Assembly (NCBI GenBank): GCA_025454835.1
Contig: JALONQ010000007.1
Coordinates: 1 to 64,000, forward strand
Direction of reading: 5' to 3'
Length of the DNA: 64,000 nt
Origin: Bacteroidota bacterium
GTDB taxonomy: Bacteria; Bacteroidota; Ignavibacteria; UBA10030
A program made the translations under genes and the position numbers. The notes beneath the pieces were generated by a model, which worked only from the letters and a program-made list of their open reading frames with translations, did no database searches and was not told the origin of the DNA. Positions within the stretch are counted from its first letter, which is position 1. Every line of letters starts with the position of its first letter. Positions 1 through 7,752 of this stretch are shown one piece after another.

Positions 1-1353
1 CCAGACCGTGAACCAGGTCACGCCGAGGCCAACGAGCGCGCCCAGCCATGGGGACGGAAAGAACGCGGTCAGGAGAGGGCCCAAGCCCGTCAAAGCCAGG
101 ATCGGCCGCGTGAAATTGTTGATCGCCGCATACGCGACAAGCGGGTTCTGTCCCCCTTCGATCAGGATGCGAGACCCTCTTCGTACCTCAAACACATCGA
201 GCAGGATCCACAACCCCACCAGCACGTGGGTCGCCAGACCTCCTGTGAGTGCATAGTAACTCAGGGTCGAATGGTCCTTCTTGATCCCGCCTTCGAACGC
301 TTCGAGACAGAGGCCAACCACGAGCAGATACGAACCCAAGGTCACAACCCGTTGAACGGTCTGTTCCATGGCCGACCCAGGCCGACGGAAGATCCACCAG
401 AGCACCCCGACCGCGAAGAGCTCAACGAACAGGGTTCCGACGAGCCACCGCAGGTAGAGACCCACGACCGCGACGGCCGTCGTCGCGAACAGGAACGGGA
501 CCGCCGCCGCCCATGTCGCTTCCGACCAGGTGCGGACCTCCGACTCGTGACGTTTCTGCATCCAAGCCAGGACGTGGTCTCCCACGATGCTGCCGGGCAC
601 AACAATGAACAGATACTTCAGGAAGTCGAAACGGAACAACTCCGGGATCGGCGAGCTGTTCCACAGATCCTTGACCCAACCCTCAGTGCCTGTGGACAGC
701 CGAAGCGCCAGCAAGAGCCCCAGCACAGCCCAACGAACAAGATGAGATTCTCTCGTCGTCAGCCAGATCACGCCACCCGCCACAGCCATATTCGACAACA
801 CAAGGATGATGATGTCGCTCCGTCGCAGAAGGAATCCAGTCCCGTCGGGATACTCAACAAGGGCCATGAAGGTGATCGCCGCAAGCCAACCGAGTCCGCG
901 TACGAGTCGCTGACGAAGCGGTGACCATGACGCCGGGAGGGCGGCATACATCGGGAAGAGCAAGAAGAAGCCCCCGAGGGCCAGCCACCACGTGGCAGCG
1001 TCCGGCGACGAGCTCAGACGATAGGGACGGATGTGCTCATCGAACAACGCAAACGAAGCAAGCAGGAGGCCTCGAACGAATAAGGACCGCACGATCTTCC
1101 ATTCCGGTTCACCACGCGCGACGCGGCGATGCATCGCGAACGGAATCGCCCCGCCCATGGTGAAGAGAAAGAACGGAAACACGAGGTCGACCCAGGTGAT
1201 GCCCGGAATGTTCGGGACGAACGTGTGCGCTGGCGGAGGCACTTGGGCATGATACATCCAGGCGGGCAGAACGCCGAACGGAATGGCGCTCGAGAGGATC
1301 ATCAGAAAGATAGACCAGCCCCGAAGCGCATCGAGCGGTAGGAATCGTTGCAT
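1..1353 (-). CDS. DUF5009/heparan-N-acetyltransferase-like membrane protein (3' partial)
   Basis: This frame stays open from an ATG at 1353 to the window edge, giving 451 codons with the C-terminus missing. The N-terminus reads RFLPLDALRGWSIFLMI and is followed by a WVDLVFPFFLFTMGG segment, the signature of the DUF5009/COG4299 family related to lysosomal heparan-alpha-glucosaminide N-acetyltransferase and bacterial NagX. It is very hydrophobic, with roughly ten membrane segments. Family members are thought to move an acyl group across the inner membrane to a glycan, but the substrate here is unknown. GAGG seven bases before the ATG at 1353 favours that start over the ATG at 1359. The gene follows the HhH-barrel gene by 19 bases, so co-transcription is likely. 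Confidence 0.8.
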   Translation of the reverse strand, partial: MQRFLPLDALRGWSIFLMILSSAIPFGVLPAWMYHAQVPPPAHTFVPNIPGITWVDLVFPFFLFTMGGAIPFAMHRRVARGEPEWKIVRSLFVRGLLLASFALFDEHIRPYRLSSSPDAATWWLALGGFFLLFPMYAALPASWSPLRQRLVRGLGWLAAITFMALVEYPDGTGFLLRRSDIIILVLSNMAVAGGVIWLTTRESHLVRWAVLGLLLALRLSTGTEGWVKDLWNSSPIPELFRFDFLKYLFIVVPGSIVGDHVLAWMQKRHESEVRTWSEATWAAAVPFLFATTAVAVVGLYLRWLVGTLFVELFAVGVLWWIFRRPGSAMEQTVQRVVTLGSYLLVVGLCLEAFEGGIKKDHSTLSYYALTGGLATHVLVGLWILLDVFEVRRGSRILIEGGQNPLVAYAAINNFTRPILALTGLGPLLTAFFPSPWLGALVGLGVTWFTVW

Positions 1354-1372
1354 AGGCATGTCCTCGACGAAA

Positions 1373-3031
1373 TTATAGTTGAATTTCGACACGAATGCTC
1401 GACCGCACGGCTCCAGCTGGCCCATAGCGCCAGGCTATAGACGCTCCGAAGTCGACACCATGCATTGGCTGCCCTGTGGCGACCAATTGAAGCTGGGAGG
1501 ATCGCCCCGACAGCCGTTGCAGTCCGCTCAGGCTCGCAGGTCCCGGTCCCATGACCCAGAATCCTACGGAGGGATCGCCGTCGACACGCATCCACCGCAG
1601 ATCCATCGTCAGTACGGTCCCCTTCCAGCTCAGCGATGTCTGCGAGATCCGTCCCACGACACGCCCGCCCAGGAAATCGTTCTCGACACGCCGGGTCGTC
1701 GAAAGCTGCACCATAAGCCGCTGCGAGAGCTGTTGGCGGACCTGGCTCGTCCATCGCGTGGACCCGCTCCTGCCGGTACGTGAGGCCGCCCACTCTACTC
1801 CAACGTTCGTTCGGTCCGCGAGAACGGCCCGGCACCCGACACCGAAAGAGGACATCGCTTCCCACGATACGACATGGTCGTCAGTATCACTCTCTCTTCC
1901 CACATCGCCTACGAGATGGAAGCGCATGACCCGGCCGGGAGAGGTCCGAACGGCCATTGAGAATGCGTCCTCGAGAGTGGAGCGTCCTCCGGCCCTTGGA
2001 ACTCCGGCCGCTGGAACACCGCGAAGTCTCCGGAGAACCCACCGGATCTCGGTCTGACGCCCAACGCTCCGCCCGATGCTGGCCGTATGCGATGGTGTCG
2101 TGTTGGCGTACGCACCCTCAAGAGCGATCTGCCAGCTCGGGGAGCGATACGACATCCGAACGGCGGTCAGCCCCGAACCGATCATGCGCACACAATGGGT
2201 TTCAAGGCCATCGAACCACTCCTCACTCCAGGCAAGGATCGCCGTTCTCTCTGCGTTGTCCCGTTCTGTCATCGAGATCAGGATCGATCTCTCGACGCCC
2301 AACATCTCGAGAGAGAGACCACGGCGGGCTGCGCCCGCGTCGTACCCCGGATGAACCTTGATGTCCTCGTTCGAACGGCGGTCCCAGTCAGACGGCCGCA
2401 GCACGCTCGTTCTCCTGCCTGCGTCAAGCAATGACGAGCCGCTTCGCACGTTCAGGTCGCCGATACATAACGACCAGGCACCCGTTGGCGAAGGGATCCG
2501 CGCGAAGGTGAACCAAGATGGTTCGGGGGACCCCGTCCGACGGACCTCCCAACGAGAAGGATCCCGGCCGATGATGTCGGCCCGTTGTTCAAGCCGAACA
2601 TCCACTCGCTCACGTACAAACTCCGTGTGGCCTCTTTCGCGCTTGACCGTGGCCTGTGAACGGACGTGGGTCGTCACCGGATTCGAGGGCACACTGGCGC
2701 CCAACGTGACGTACGGAATCAGCCGTTCAACGGTTCCTGGCCGCACGCCATGCAACAGATCGACCGAACGCCACTCTGCGATCTTGCCCGACCTGACCGC
2801 CTGAACGATGATCGCGGCCTCTCGGCGATGCACGCCGGGGACCTGCAGGAGTTCCTCGACCGTCGCTGTTCGCAGGTCGATCGGTGAGCGTCGGAATCGT
2901 TCCAAGGACTCTTCCAGAGCGACCTGCTCAGCCCCCGAATCTCCGTCGTGGTCCAACTCGCTCGATTGTGTCCAGAGTAGCTCAGGGACGCAGATGAGAA
3001 CGATCATGACATATGATGAGATCCCCTGCAT
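1373..3031 (-). CDS. Secreted helix-hairpin-helix protein with C-terminal outer-membrane-barrel-like region
   Basis: The protein has 552 residues. The ATG at 3031 has a strong GGAGGTGACC site directly upstream, so longer frames are not used. A hydrophobic signal (residues 1-22) is followed by an acidic stretch and a tandem helix-hairpin-helix pair at about 53-109 (LLQVPGVHRREA, LLHGVRPGTVERL), as in ComEA-type DNA-binding proteins. The remaining 430 residues consist of alternating amphipathic strands ending in a hydrophobic last residue, which suggests a beta barrel. HhH domains bind the DNA backbone. An outer-membrane role in DNA binding or uptake is inference. The gene starts two bases after the stop of the upstream small outer-membrane protein (TGAccATG), so the two are translationally coupled. 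Confidence 0.7.
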   Translation of the reverse strand: MQGISSYVMIVLICVPELLWTQSSELDHDGDSGAEQVALEESLERFRRSPIDLRTATVEELLQVPGVHRREAAIIVQAVRSGKIAEWRSVDLLHGVRPGTVERLIPYVTLGASVPSNPVTTHVRSQATVKRERGHTEFVRERVDVRLEQRADIIGRDPSRWEVRRTGSPEPSWFTFARIPSPTGAWSLCIGDLNVRSGSSLLDAGRRTSVLRPSDWDRRSNEDIKVHPGYDAGAARRGLSLEMLGVERSILISMTERDNAERTAILAWSEEWFDGLETHCVRMIGSGLTAVRMSYRSPSWQIALEGAYANTTPSHTASIGRSVGRQTEIRWVLRRLRGVPAAGVPRAGGRSTLEDAFSMAVRTSPGRVMRFHLVGDVGRESDTDDHVVSWEAMSSFGVGCRAVLADRTNVGVEWAASRTGRSGSTRWTSQVRQQLSQRLMVQLSTTRRVENDFLGGRVVGRISQTSLSWKGTVLTMDLRWMRVDGDPSVGFWVMGPGPASLSGLQRLSGRSSQLQLVATGQPMHGVDFGASIAWRYGPAGAVRSSIRVEIQL

Positions 3032-3033
3032 GG

Positions 3034-3810
3034 TCACCTCCACACGCGACCCAACGTGACCCCGTGTGTCCAGCCAAGGATCGGATGCCACCGGACCGCC
3101 GTCAACAACTGCCACCAGCCCACGGTGATCTCGCATCCACCTCCAACAGAGCTCGTTCCGTCCGACCACGACAGAATGAACGACATCTCCTCGATCACCC
3201 TCACGCGCGTGCCCGTCTGGACCTCCAGACGCTCACCTTCGGCGACCTCCGCGATCGCCATGACCGCTTCCGAAAGTCTCACCTCTCCACCGACGATGAC
3301 GCGCATGCGATCGGCTGAGAACGGACGTCCTTCCTGGCCGCGCGCCGTCACCTGTATCCCCGTCGTCATCTGGTCCGATCGCAGCTGCACGCCGATCGCT
3401 CCCTCCCACTCCAGCAGCGGCGTGTAGCGCGGGAACGACCATCGACCGATCGTGCCGCCAACACCAAAGGCGAATCCCGAGACAAGTTCCACGCCCAATC
3501 CCGCTTTTCCCCGCAGGAAGCGGACTGGCCCTGCCTCCAACATCGACGCTGAGACCCCATAACCGTATCCGCCGCGGCCGACGGCCACTCCGGCAGCTCC
3601 GGACCGCAGCCCCCCCATGCCGTGGATCGACGGCACGACTGACAACGCGAACATGGAAGGCATCTCCCGAGCCAGCGACGCCGGCTGCCATGGACCAAGC
3701 GCGCTGGCCTCGCCGGCGGCTTCGCCCACTCCCGACCACGCCAGCCAGCCGGCATCCTCTTGGGCATGAGACAACGACACGATGACGATCGCACACCATG
3801 CGTACCGCAT
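3034..3810 (-). CDS. Hypothetical secreted/outer-membrane protein
   Basis: The protein has 258 residues and I do not recognise a family. The N-terminus MRYAWCAIVIVSLSHAQ is a clear signal peptide with cleavage around residue 16. The remainder is rich in Gly, Val and aromatic residues in short alternating strands, with glycine turns such as GVAVGRGGYGYG, as in small outer-membrane beta barrels. A GGGGGG/GGTGAG run precedes the ATG at 3810. It lies first in a unit with the HhH-barrel gene (two-base gap) and then the DUF5009 gene, and is divergent from the DUF4835 gene. A plausible role is as partner of the HhH-barrel protein, but that is inferred from position only. Confidence 0.6.
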   Translation of the reverse strand: MRYAWCAIVIVSLSHAQEDAGWLAWSGVGEAAGEASALGPWQPASLAREMPSMFALSVVPSIHGMGGLRSGAAGVAVGRGGYGYGVSASMLEAGPVRFLRGKAGLGVELVSGFAFGVGGTIGRWSFPRYTPLLEWEGAIGVQLRSDQMTTGIQVTARGQEGRPFSADRMRVIVGGEVRLSEAVMAIAEVAEGERLEVQTGTRVRVIEEMSFILSWSDGTSSVGGGCEITVGWWQLLTAVRWHPILGWTHGVTLGRVWR

Positions 3811-3812
3811 GC

Positions 3813-3841
3813 TTGCTCACCCCCCCTTCTTTGTCTATCTT
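3813..3841 (+). promoter_or_regulatory. Promoter of the DUF4835 gene (leaderless candidate)
   Basis: TTGCTC, 17-base spacer, TATCTT, followed by TG to give TATCTTTG, an exact TAnnTTTG box. The start codon GTG 3848 begins only six bases after the -10 box. Confidence 0.65.
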
Positions 3842-3847
3842 TGTTAT

Positions 3848-4768
3848 GTGATCCAACACACCCGCCCACGACTGCTCGCCGTCGCCCTGGCTTTGGTGCT
3901 GGCCTGGTCAACGACAGCCGCTCAGGAGCTTCGCTGTGACGTCACCGTGAACACGGAAGCGTTGCCGAGCGCCGTACGAGATCTGTTGCGCGACTTTGAA
4001 TCAGACGTCGAACGTTACCTCAATGGCACGCGCTACACCGACGAAGAGATGCTCGGAGACAGGATCACGTGCACGTTCGACATCTTCTTCCGTACCTCAC
4101 CGAGCGAGAACCGCTACACGGCCCAGGTCTTCATCGGCAGCCAGCGTACGGTGTACGCGAACAACGAGCCGACGCAACGGACGACGCCCGTGCTTCGGAT
4201 CATGGATGAGAAATGGGAGTTCATCTATGCGCCCGGCCAGCGGATGCGGTACGACGAGTTCTCGGCCGATCCACTGACGGACTTTCTGGACTTCTATGCG
4301 TACCTGATCATCGGCATGGACCTAGAGTCCTACGAGCCCGCATCAGGCGACCCCTCATTTCGAAAAGCCCTCAACATCTGTAACGGCGCCTCAGCCCTTT
4401 CAGTCGGGGCTGGCGAGTATCAGTTCGTGGCCGGAGCCTTCAGCCGATTCGGCATGGCCGAGGAGTTGACGAACGCCCGCTACGCTCCGATCCGCGAAGC
4501 CATCAACGTCTACCACATGGAAGGGCTCGATGAGCTCGCGACGAAGGAATTCGACGCCCTCGACGCCATGCTCCGCGCGATCGCCACGATCGATCGGGTG
4601 CGACAAGTGCAGAACCCGACGAGCGTTCTCGTGAAACAGTTCTTCAACGCGAAGAATCGCGAGATCGCCGACGCCTTTCAACGCTACCCCGACCCTTCTG
4701 TCTATGACCGGCTCGGCGAGTACGATCCCGAGCATCTCACGGTCTATCGCGAACGCGCCCCACGCTGA
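3848..4768 (+). CDS. DUF4835 family protein (PorD-like)
   Basis: The protein has 306 residues when started at the GTG at 3848: a signal peptide (LLAVALALVLAWSTTAAQ) and then the DUF4835 body. Recognisable family stretches are the beginning QELRCDVTVN, the FIGSQRTVY segment, and the DPLTDFLDFYAYLIIGMDLE motif. The family is widespread in Bacteroidota and has been linked to the type IX secretion apparatus under the name PorD. I treat that link as family knowledge, not as shown here. The frame is also open to ATGs at 3809 and 3782, but those would add a second odd hydrophobic stretch and run into the divergent gene. A promoter -10 box ends six bases before this GTG, which suggests a leaderless message. 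The 3' end overlaps the convergent cyclophilin gene by 25 bases. Confidence 0.78.
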   Translation: MIQHTRPRLLAVALALVLAWSTTAAQELRCDVTVNTEALPSAVRDLLRDFESDVERYLNGTRYTDEEMLGDRITCTFDIFFRTSPSENRYTAQVFIGSQRTVYANNEPTQRTTPVLRIMDEKWEFIYAPGQRMRYDEFSADPLTDFLDFYAYLIIGMDLESYEPASGDPSFRKALNICNGASALSVGAGEYQFVAGAFSRFGMAEELTNARYAPIREAINVYHMEGLDELATKEFDALDAMLRAIATIDRVRQVQNPTSVLVKQFFNAKNREIADAFQRYPDPSVYDRLGEYDPEHLTVYRERAPR

Positions 4769-6903
4769 GCGGCCGGAATGATCCGCACCTCGCGGATCAC
4801 GTCACCCACCTGCCATCGATCCACGGTCTCGATGCCTTGTCGAACGCGGGCAAAGATCGTGTACCGTCCATCCAGATGCGGAGTCGGAAGATGTGTGAAG
4901 AAGAACTGCGAGCCTTCGGTATCGCGGCCGGCGCTCGCCATACCGACAGAACCCCTCTCGTAGGCACGTGCCGTGACCTCTGTCCGCAGCGAATAGCCGG
5001 GCCCACCCCAGCCGTCACCTCTCGGATCTCCGCCTTGCACTACGAAATTCGGTACGACACGGTGAAAAGTCAAGCCATCAAAGAAACGCTTGCGTGCTAG
5101 ACGGACGAAGCTCAGCACGGTGAAGGGGGCCTCCTCCGGGAGCAGGTCCACCGTAACTTCACCGCGATCAGTGACGAAGACCGCTGAGCCTCCAAGCGAT
5201 CGGATGGTGTTCCAGTCGTAGTCGGTGTGATCGGGTCCGTCCGTTGGCACCGGCGCCACGATGTCGGTTCTTCCGGAAGCGCGCAGAGCGGCGACCGCCG
5301 CATCTACCACTGACCGGTCCGAGCTGAGGAGCATTCGTTCGACCGCTGACGAAGCCGCCACACCGCCGAACGCTCCCAACGCCTGGATCGTCGCCTGCAT
5401 GGCTTCCACGTCATCAGGAATACGCATCGTGGCGAGCGCCTCCGAGAGTGTTTCCACCGCGCGTTCTCGGTGGCCGCCGCTGTCGATCAGAGCGATGACC
5501 GACGAGTCGCCAAGCAGCGTCGCGACGACCGTGGAGATGCCCATGTCGCGCCTTCCAAGGGCCGCCTCGGCTTCGTCCGTCACAAAGCGGCTGAGTTCTT
5601 GCCGGCTCATGATCTCCGGCACGATCGCGCCGATCCCCGGCGCACGCAGGAAGCGCCGGGAATGGTCCCACGCCGCCATGGCAACCGAAGGAGTCGCGTC
5701 CTGCCAGGCGGACGATGTCGCTTTCCATCCGGACGCTGTCGGAGCCGTCGAAAACGCCTCGAGCGCTTTCGCCCTCAGACGAGGCTTGAGCAGGTTCCGC
5801 TCGACGAACGACTGCAGGTCTTCAATGTCCGAAGGACTGAAGCGTGCCAGAGCCACCATGGCCTCACCGGTCACCAGCGGTGCACGCGCCTCGCCGGCCG
5901 GGATCAGCGACCACAAGGCCGTGCGGATGGAATCGCGCACATCCATGCCGCGCATCGAAGGCGCATCGGCCGGCAACGCCATCGCCGAGGCGACTGCCAC
6001 ATGATCGTTCTCGTCCGTCAGGCCTCGGACGAGGATCCTGCCCATCGTCGGGTCCGAACGGAGCTGCGTTCCCGCCGACCGTACCACCTGCACCAACACC
6101 CTCCAATCGCGGTCTCGTCGCCTGAATTCGCGTCCCGCCAGTTTCGTCAGCACATCGCGCGCTTCGGGGACGTCGACCCGCGCCAGCATCGTCGCGAGAT
6201 TCAGCCGAACATCGGCTGACCGGTCGGCGACGAGCCGCTCGAAGACATCGCGATGCGAAGCCAGCTCTGTCGGGATGAGGGCGTGTGGAGAGGAACGGCC
6301 CAAGACGTACAATGCCCGCCAGCGGACCTCCGCGTCGCCGTCCTGAAGGCTCTTCGAGGCATACCAGATGATCTGAGGCTCCTTCAGCCCCTTGACGGCC
6401 GAACGCATCATGGCGATCAACACGTCCTGCCGGCGTGCACCCCGTTCATCCTTGGCCAAGGCCGCCAGCGAATCCACGTCATTGCGGGCGGCGATCCTGC
6501 CGAAGGCATCGAACATCGAGCGCCTGGCTGACGCATCGCCTTCCTTCATCGCCAAGCGCAGCAGCGACATCGCGTGCTGAGACGTCAGGCGTTGGCCCGC
6601 CGCAAAGGCCGCCATACCCCGCACCCCGGGATTTTCATCACGCACGCCTTCAAGGATCACTGACGCCGATCCGCTGTCGGACCGATGCGCCACAGCACGA
6701 AACGCGGCCTGCCTCGCCTCGGCGGCTGGCGAGCGGGTCAGCTCGACCAATCTGCCCCATCCGCCGACGCGTTGGTCCTGCCAATACCACGCTTCGCGCA
6801 CGACCGAATCCTGGGCCTGCGCTTGCAGCGCCGAGCTCGTCAGGCTGACACTCACAATGAGGAACCACAGAGAGGTTCGGACAGATCGCATGGTCATGAG
6901 CAT
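4744..6903 (-). CDS. Secreted HEAT-repeat protein with C-terminal cyclophilin peptidyl-prolyl isomerase domain
   Basis: The protein has 719 residues. A signal peptide (residues about 1-30, ending LQAQAQ) is followed by roughly 500 residues of alpha-helical HEAT-type repeats (for example NPGVRGMAAFAAGQRL). A cyclophilin domain occupies about 573-707, with FFDGLTFHRVVPNFVVQGGD and GSQFFFTHLPTPHLDGRYT, covering the conserved Arg-Phe-Gln active-site surroundings. The product probably acts in the periplasm as a prolyl isomerase with a helical scaffold for binding client proteins. Possible starts are 6903, 6897 and 6891, with no clear ribosome site to decide. It lies 28 bases after tatD and its 3' end overlaps the convergent DUF4835 gene. 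Confidence 0.9.
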   Translation of the reverse strand: MLMTMRSVRTSLWFLIVSVSLTSSALQAQAQDSVVREAWYWQDQRVGGWGRLVELTRSPAAEARQAAFRAVAHRSDSGSASVILEGVRDENPGVRGMAAFAAGQRLTSQHAMSLLRLAMKEGDASARRSMFDAFGRIAARNDVDSLAALAKDERGARRQDVLIAMMRSAVKGLKEPQIIWYASKSLQDGDAEVRWRALYVLGRSSPHALIPTELASHRDVFERLVADRSADVRLNLATMLARVDVPEARDVLTKLAGREFRRRDRDWRVLVQVVRSAGTQLRSDPTMGRILVRGLTDENDHVAVASAMALPADAPSMRGMDVRDSIRTALWSLIPAGEARAPLVTGEAMVALARFSPSDIEDLQSFVERNLLKPRLRAKALEAFSTAPTASGWKATSSAWQDATPSVAMAAWDHSRRFLRAPGIGAIVPEIMSRQELSRFVTDEAEAALGRRDMGISTVVATLLGDSSVIALIDSGGHRERAVETLSEALATMRIPDDVEAMQATIQALGAFGGVAASSAVERMLLSSDRSVVDAAVAALRASGRTDIVAPVPTDGPDHTDYDWNTIRSLGGSAVFVTDRGEVTVDLLPEEAPFTVLSFVRLARKRFFDGLTFHRVVPNFVVQGGDPRGDGWGGPGYSLRTEVTARAYERGSVGMASAGRDTEGSQFFFTHLPTPHLDGRYTIFARVRQGIETVDRWQVGDVIREVRIIPAAQRGARSR

Positions 6904-6931
6904 TCAGAAAGACGGGCAAAGCGTGAACGGA

Positions 6932-7750
6932 TCAGGTCGCACTTTGGGTGGACGGAAAGCGGAACACTGCATCAGCGTTGGCCGATGTGCGGTGGGCCAC
7001 TTCCTCCGGTGTGATGCCGAGAAGCGCTGCTATCGCATTCGCCACAAGGGAGACGTACGCCGGCTCATTTCGTTTTCCGCGATGAGGCACCGGTGTCAGG
7101 TATGGCGCATCGGTCTCGATCATCACCCGGTCTAACCCGAGGCGGGGGATGAGGGCTCCGACCGGGCTCTTCTTGAATGTGACGATGCCTGGAAACGACA
7201 CATAGTACCCGGCGGAGAACAGGCGGCGCGCATGGTCTTCCGTTCCCGTGAAGCAATGAAAGACGCCGCGGTGTGCCACTCCATCGGTCACACGCCATTG
7301 CGGGGCGCCTTCCGCCACCTCGATCGCAATGTCGACCGCCTCATCCATCGAATCGCGCGTGTGAACGATCACCGGAAGGTCGCGTTCAACCGCCCACGAC
7401 AGCTGTCGACGAAAGAGCCCGACCTGCACATCGCGGGGGGCGAAGTCGTAGAAGTAGTCGAGCCCGATCTCCCCGATCGCCACAACGCCCGTCGTCGACG
7501 CGAGTGCGTGAACGACTCCGATCTCCCCGTCGCCTACGCGGCCGGCTTCGTGGGGATGGATCCCGACGGCGGCAAAGAGCCACGGATGCGCCGCCGCCAG
7601 GGCGATCGCCTGTCGAGCGGTCTCCTCTCCCGTCGCCGGGATCACGATGCGGGTTACGCCGGCCTGGCGTGCACGGTCGAGCACCGACAGCAGATCGTCC
7701 GCGAATTCCTCGGAGAACAAGTGAGCATGCGAATCGGTGAGTCCGGGCAT
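6932..7750 (-). CDS. tatD: TatD family metal-dependent deoxyribonuclease
   Basis: The protein has 272 residues, the normal TatD length. All metal ligands of the TIM-barrel fold are visible: H8 and H10 in DSHAHLF, E94 in GEIGLDYFYD, H130 in VIVHTRD, H165 in VFHCFTG, and D214 in METDAPYLTP-type context (IETDAPYLTP). TatD enzymes are cytosolic 3'-5' exonucleases linked to DNA repair and turnover, and to trimming of D-aminoacyl ends in some reports. The ATG lies two bases after the stop of the TonB receptor gene (TGAcgATG), indicating translational coupling, although the functions look unrelated. Confidence 0.95.
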   Translation of the reverse strand: MPGLTDSHAHLFSEEFADDLLSVLDRARQAGVTRIVIPATGEETARQAIALAAAHPWLFAAVGIHPHEAGRVGDGEIGVVHALASTTGVVAIGEIGLDYFYDFAPRDVQVGLFRRQLSWAVERDLPVIVHTRDSMDEAVDIAIEVAEGAPQWRVTDGVAHRGVFHCFTGTEDHARRLFSAGYYVSFPGIVTFKKSPVGALIPRLGLDRVMIETDAPYLTPVPHRGKRNEPAYVSLVANAIAALLGITPEEVAHRTSANADAVFRFPSTQSAT

Positions 7751-7752
7751 CG

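Noticed and set aside
226-924. 232-residue plus-strand open frame
   Set aside because: It is antisense to the DUF5009 membrane protein, whose frame is open to the window edge and has family motifs; the plus frame has none.
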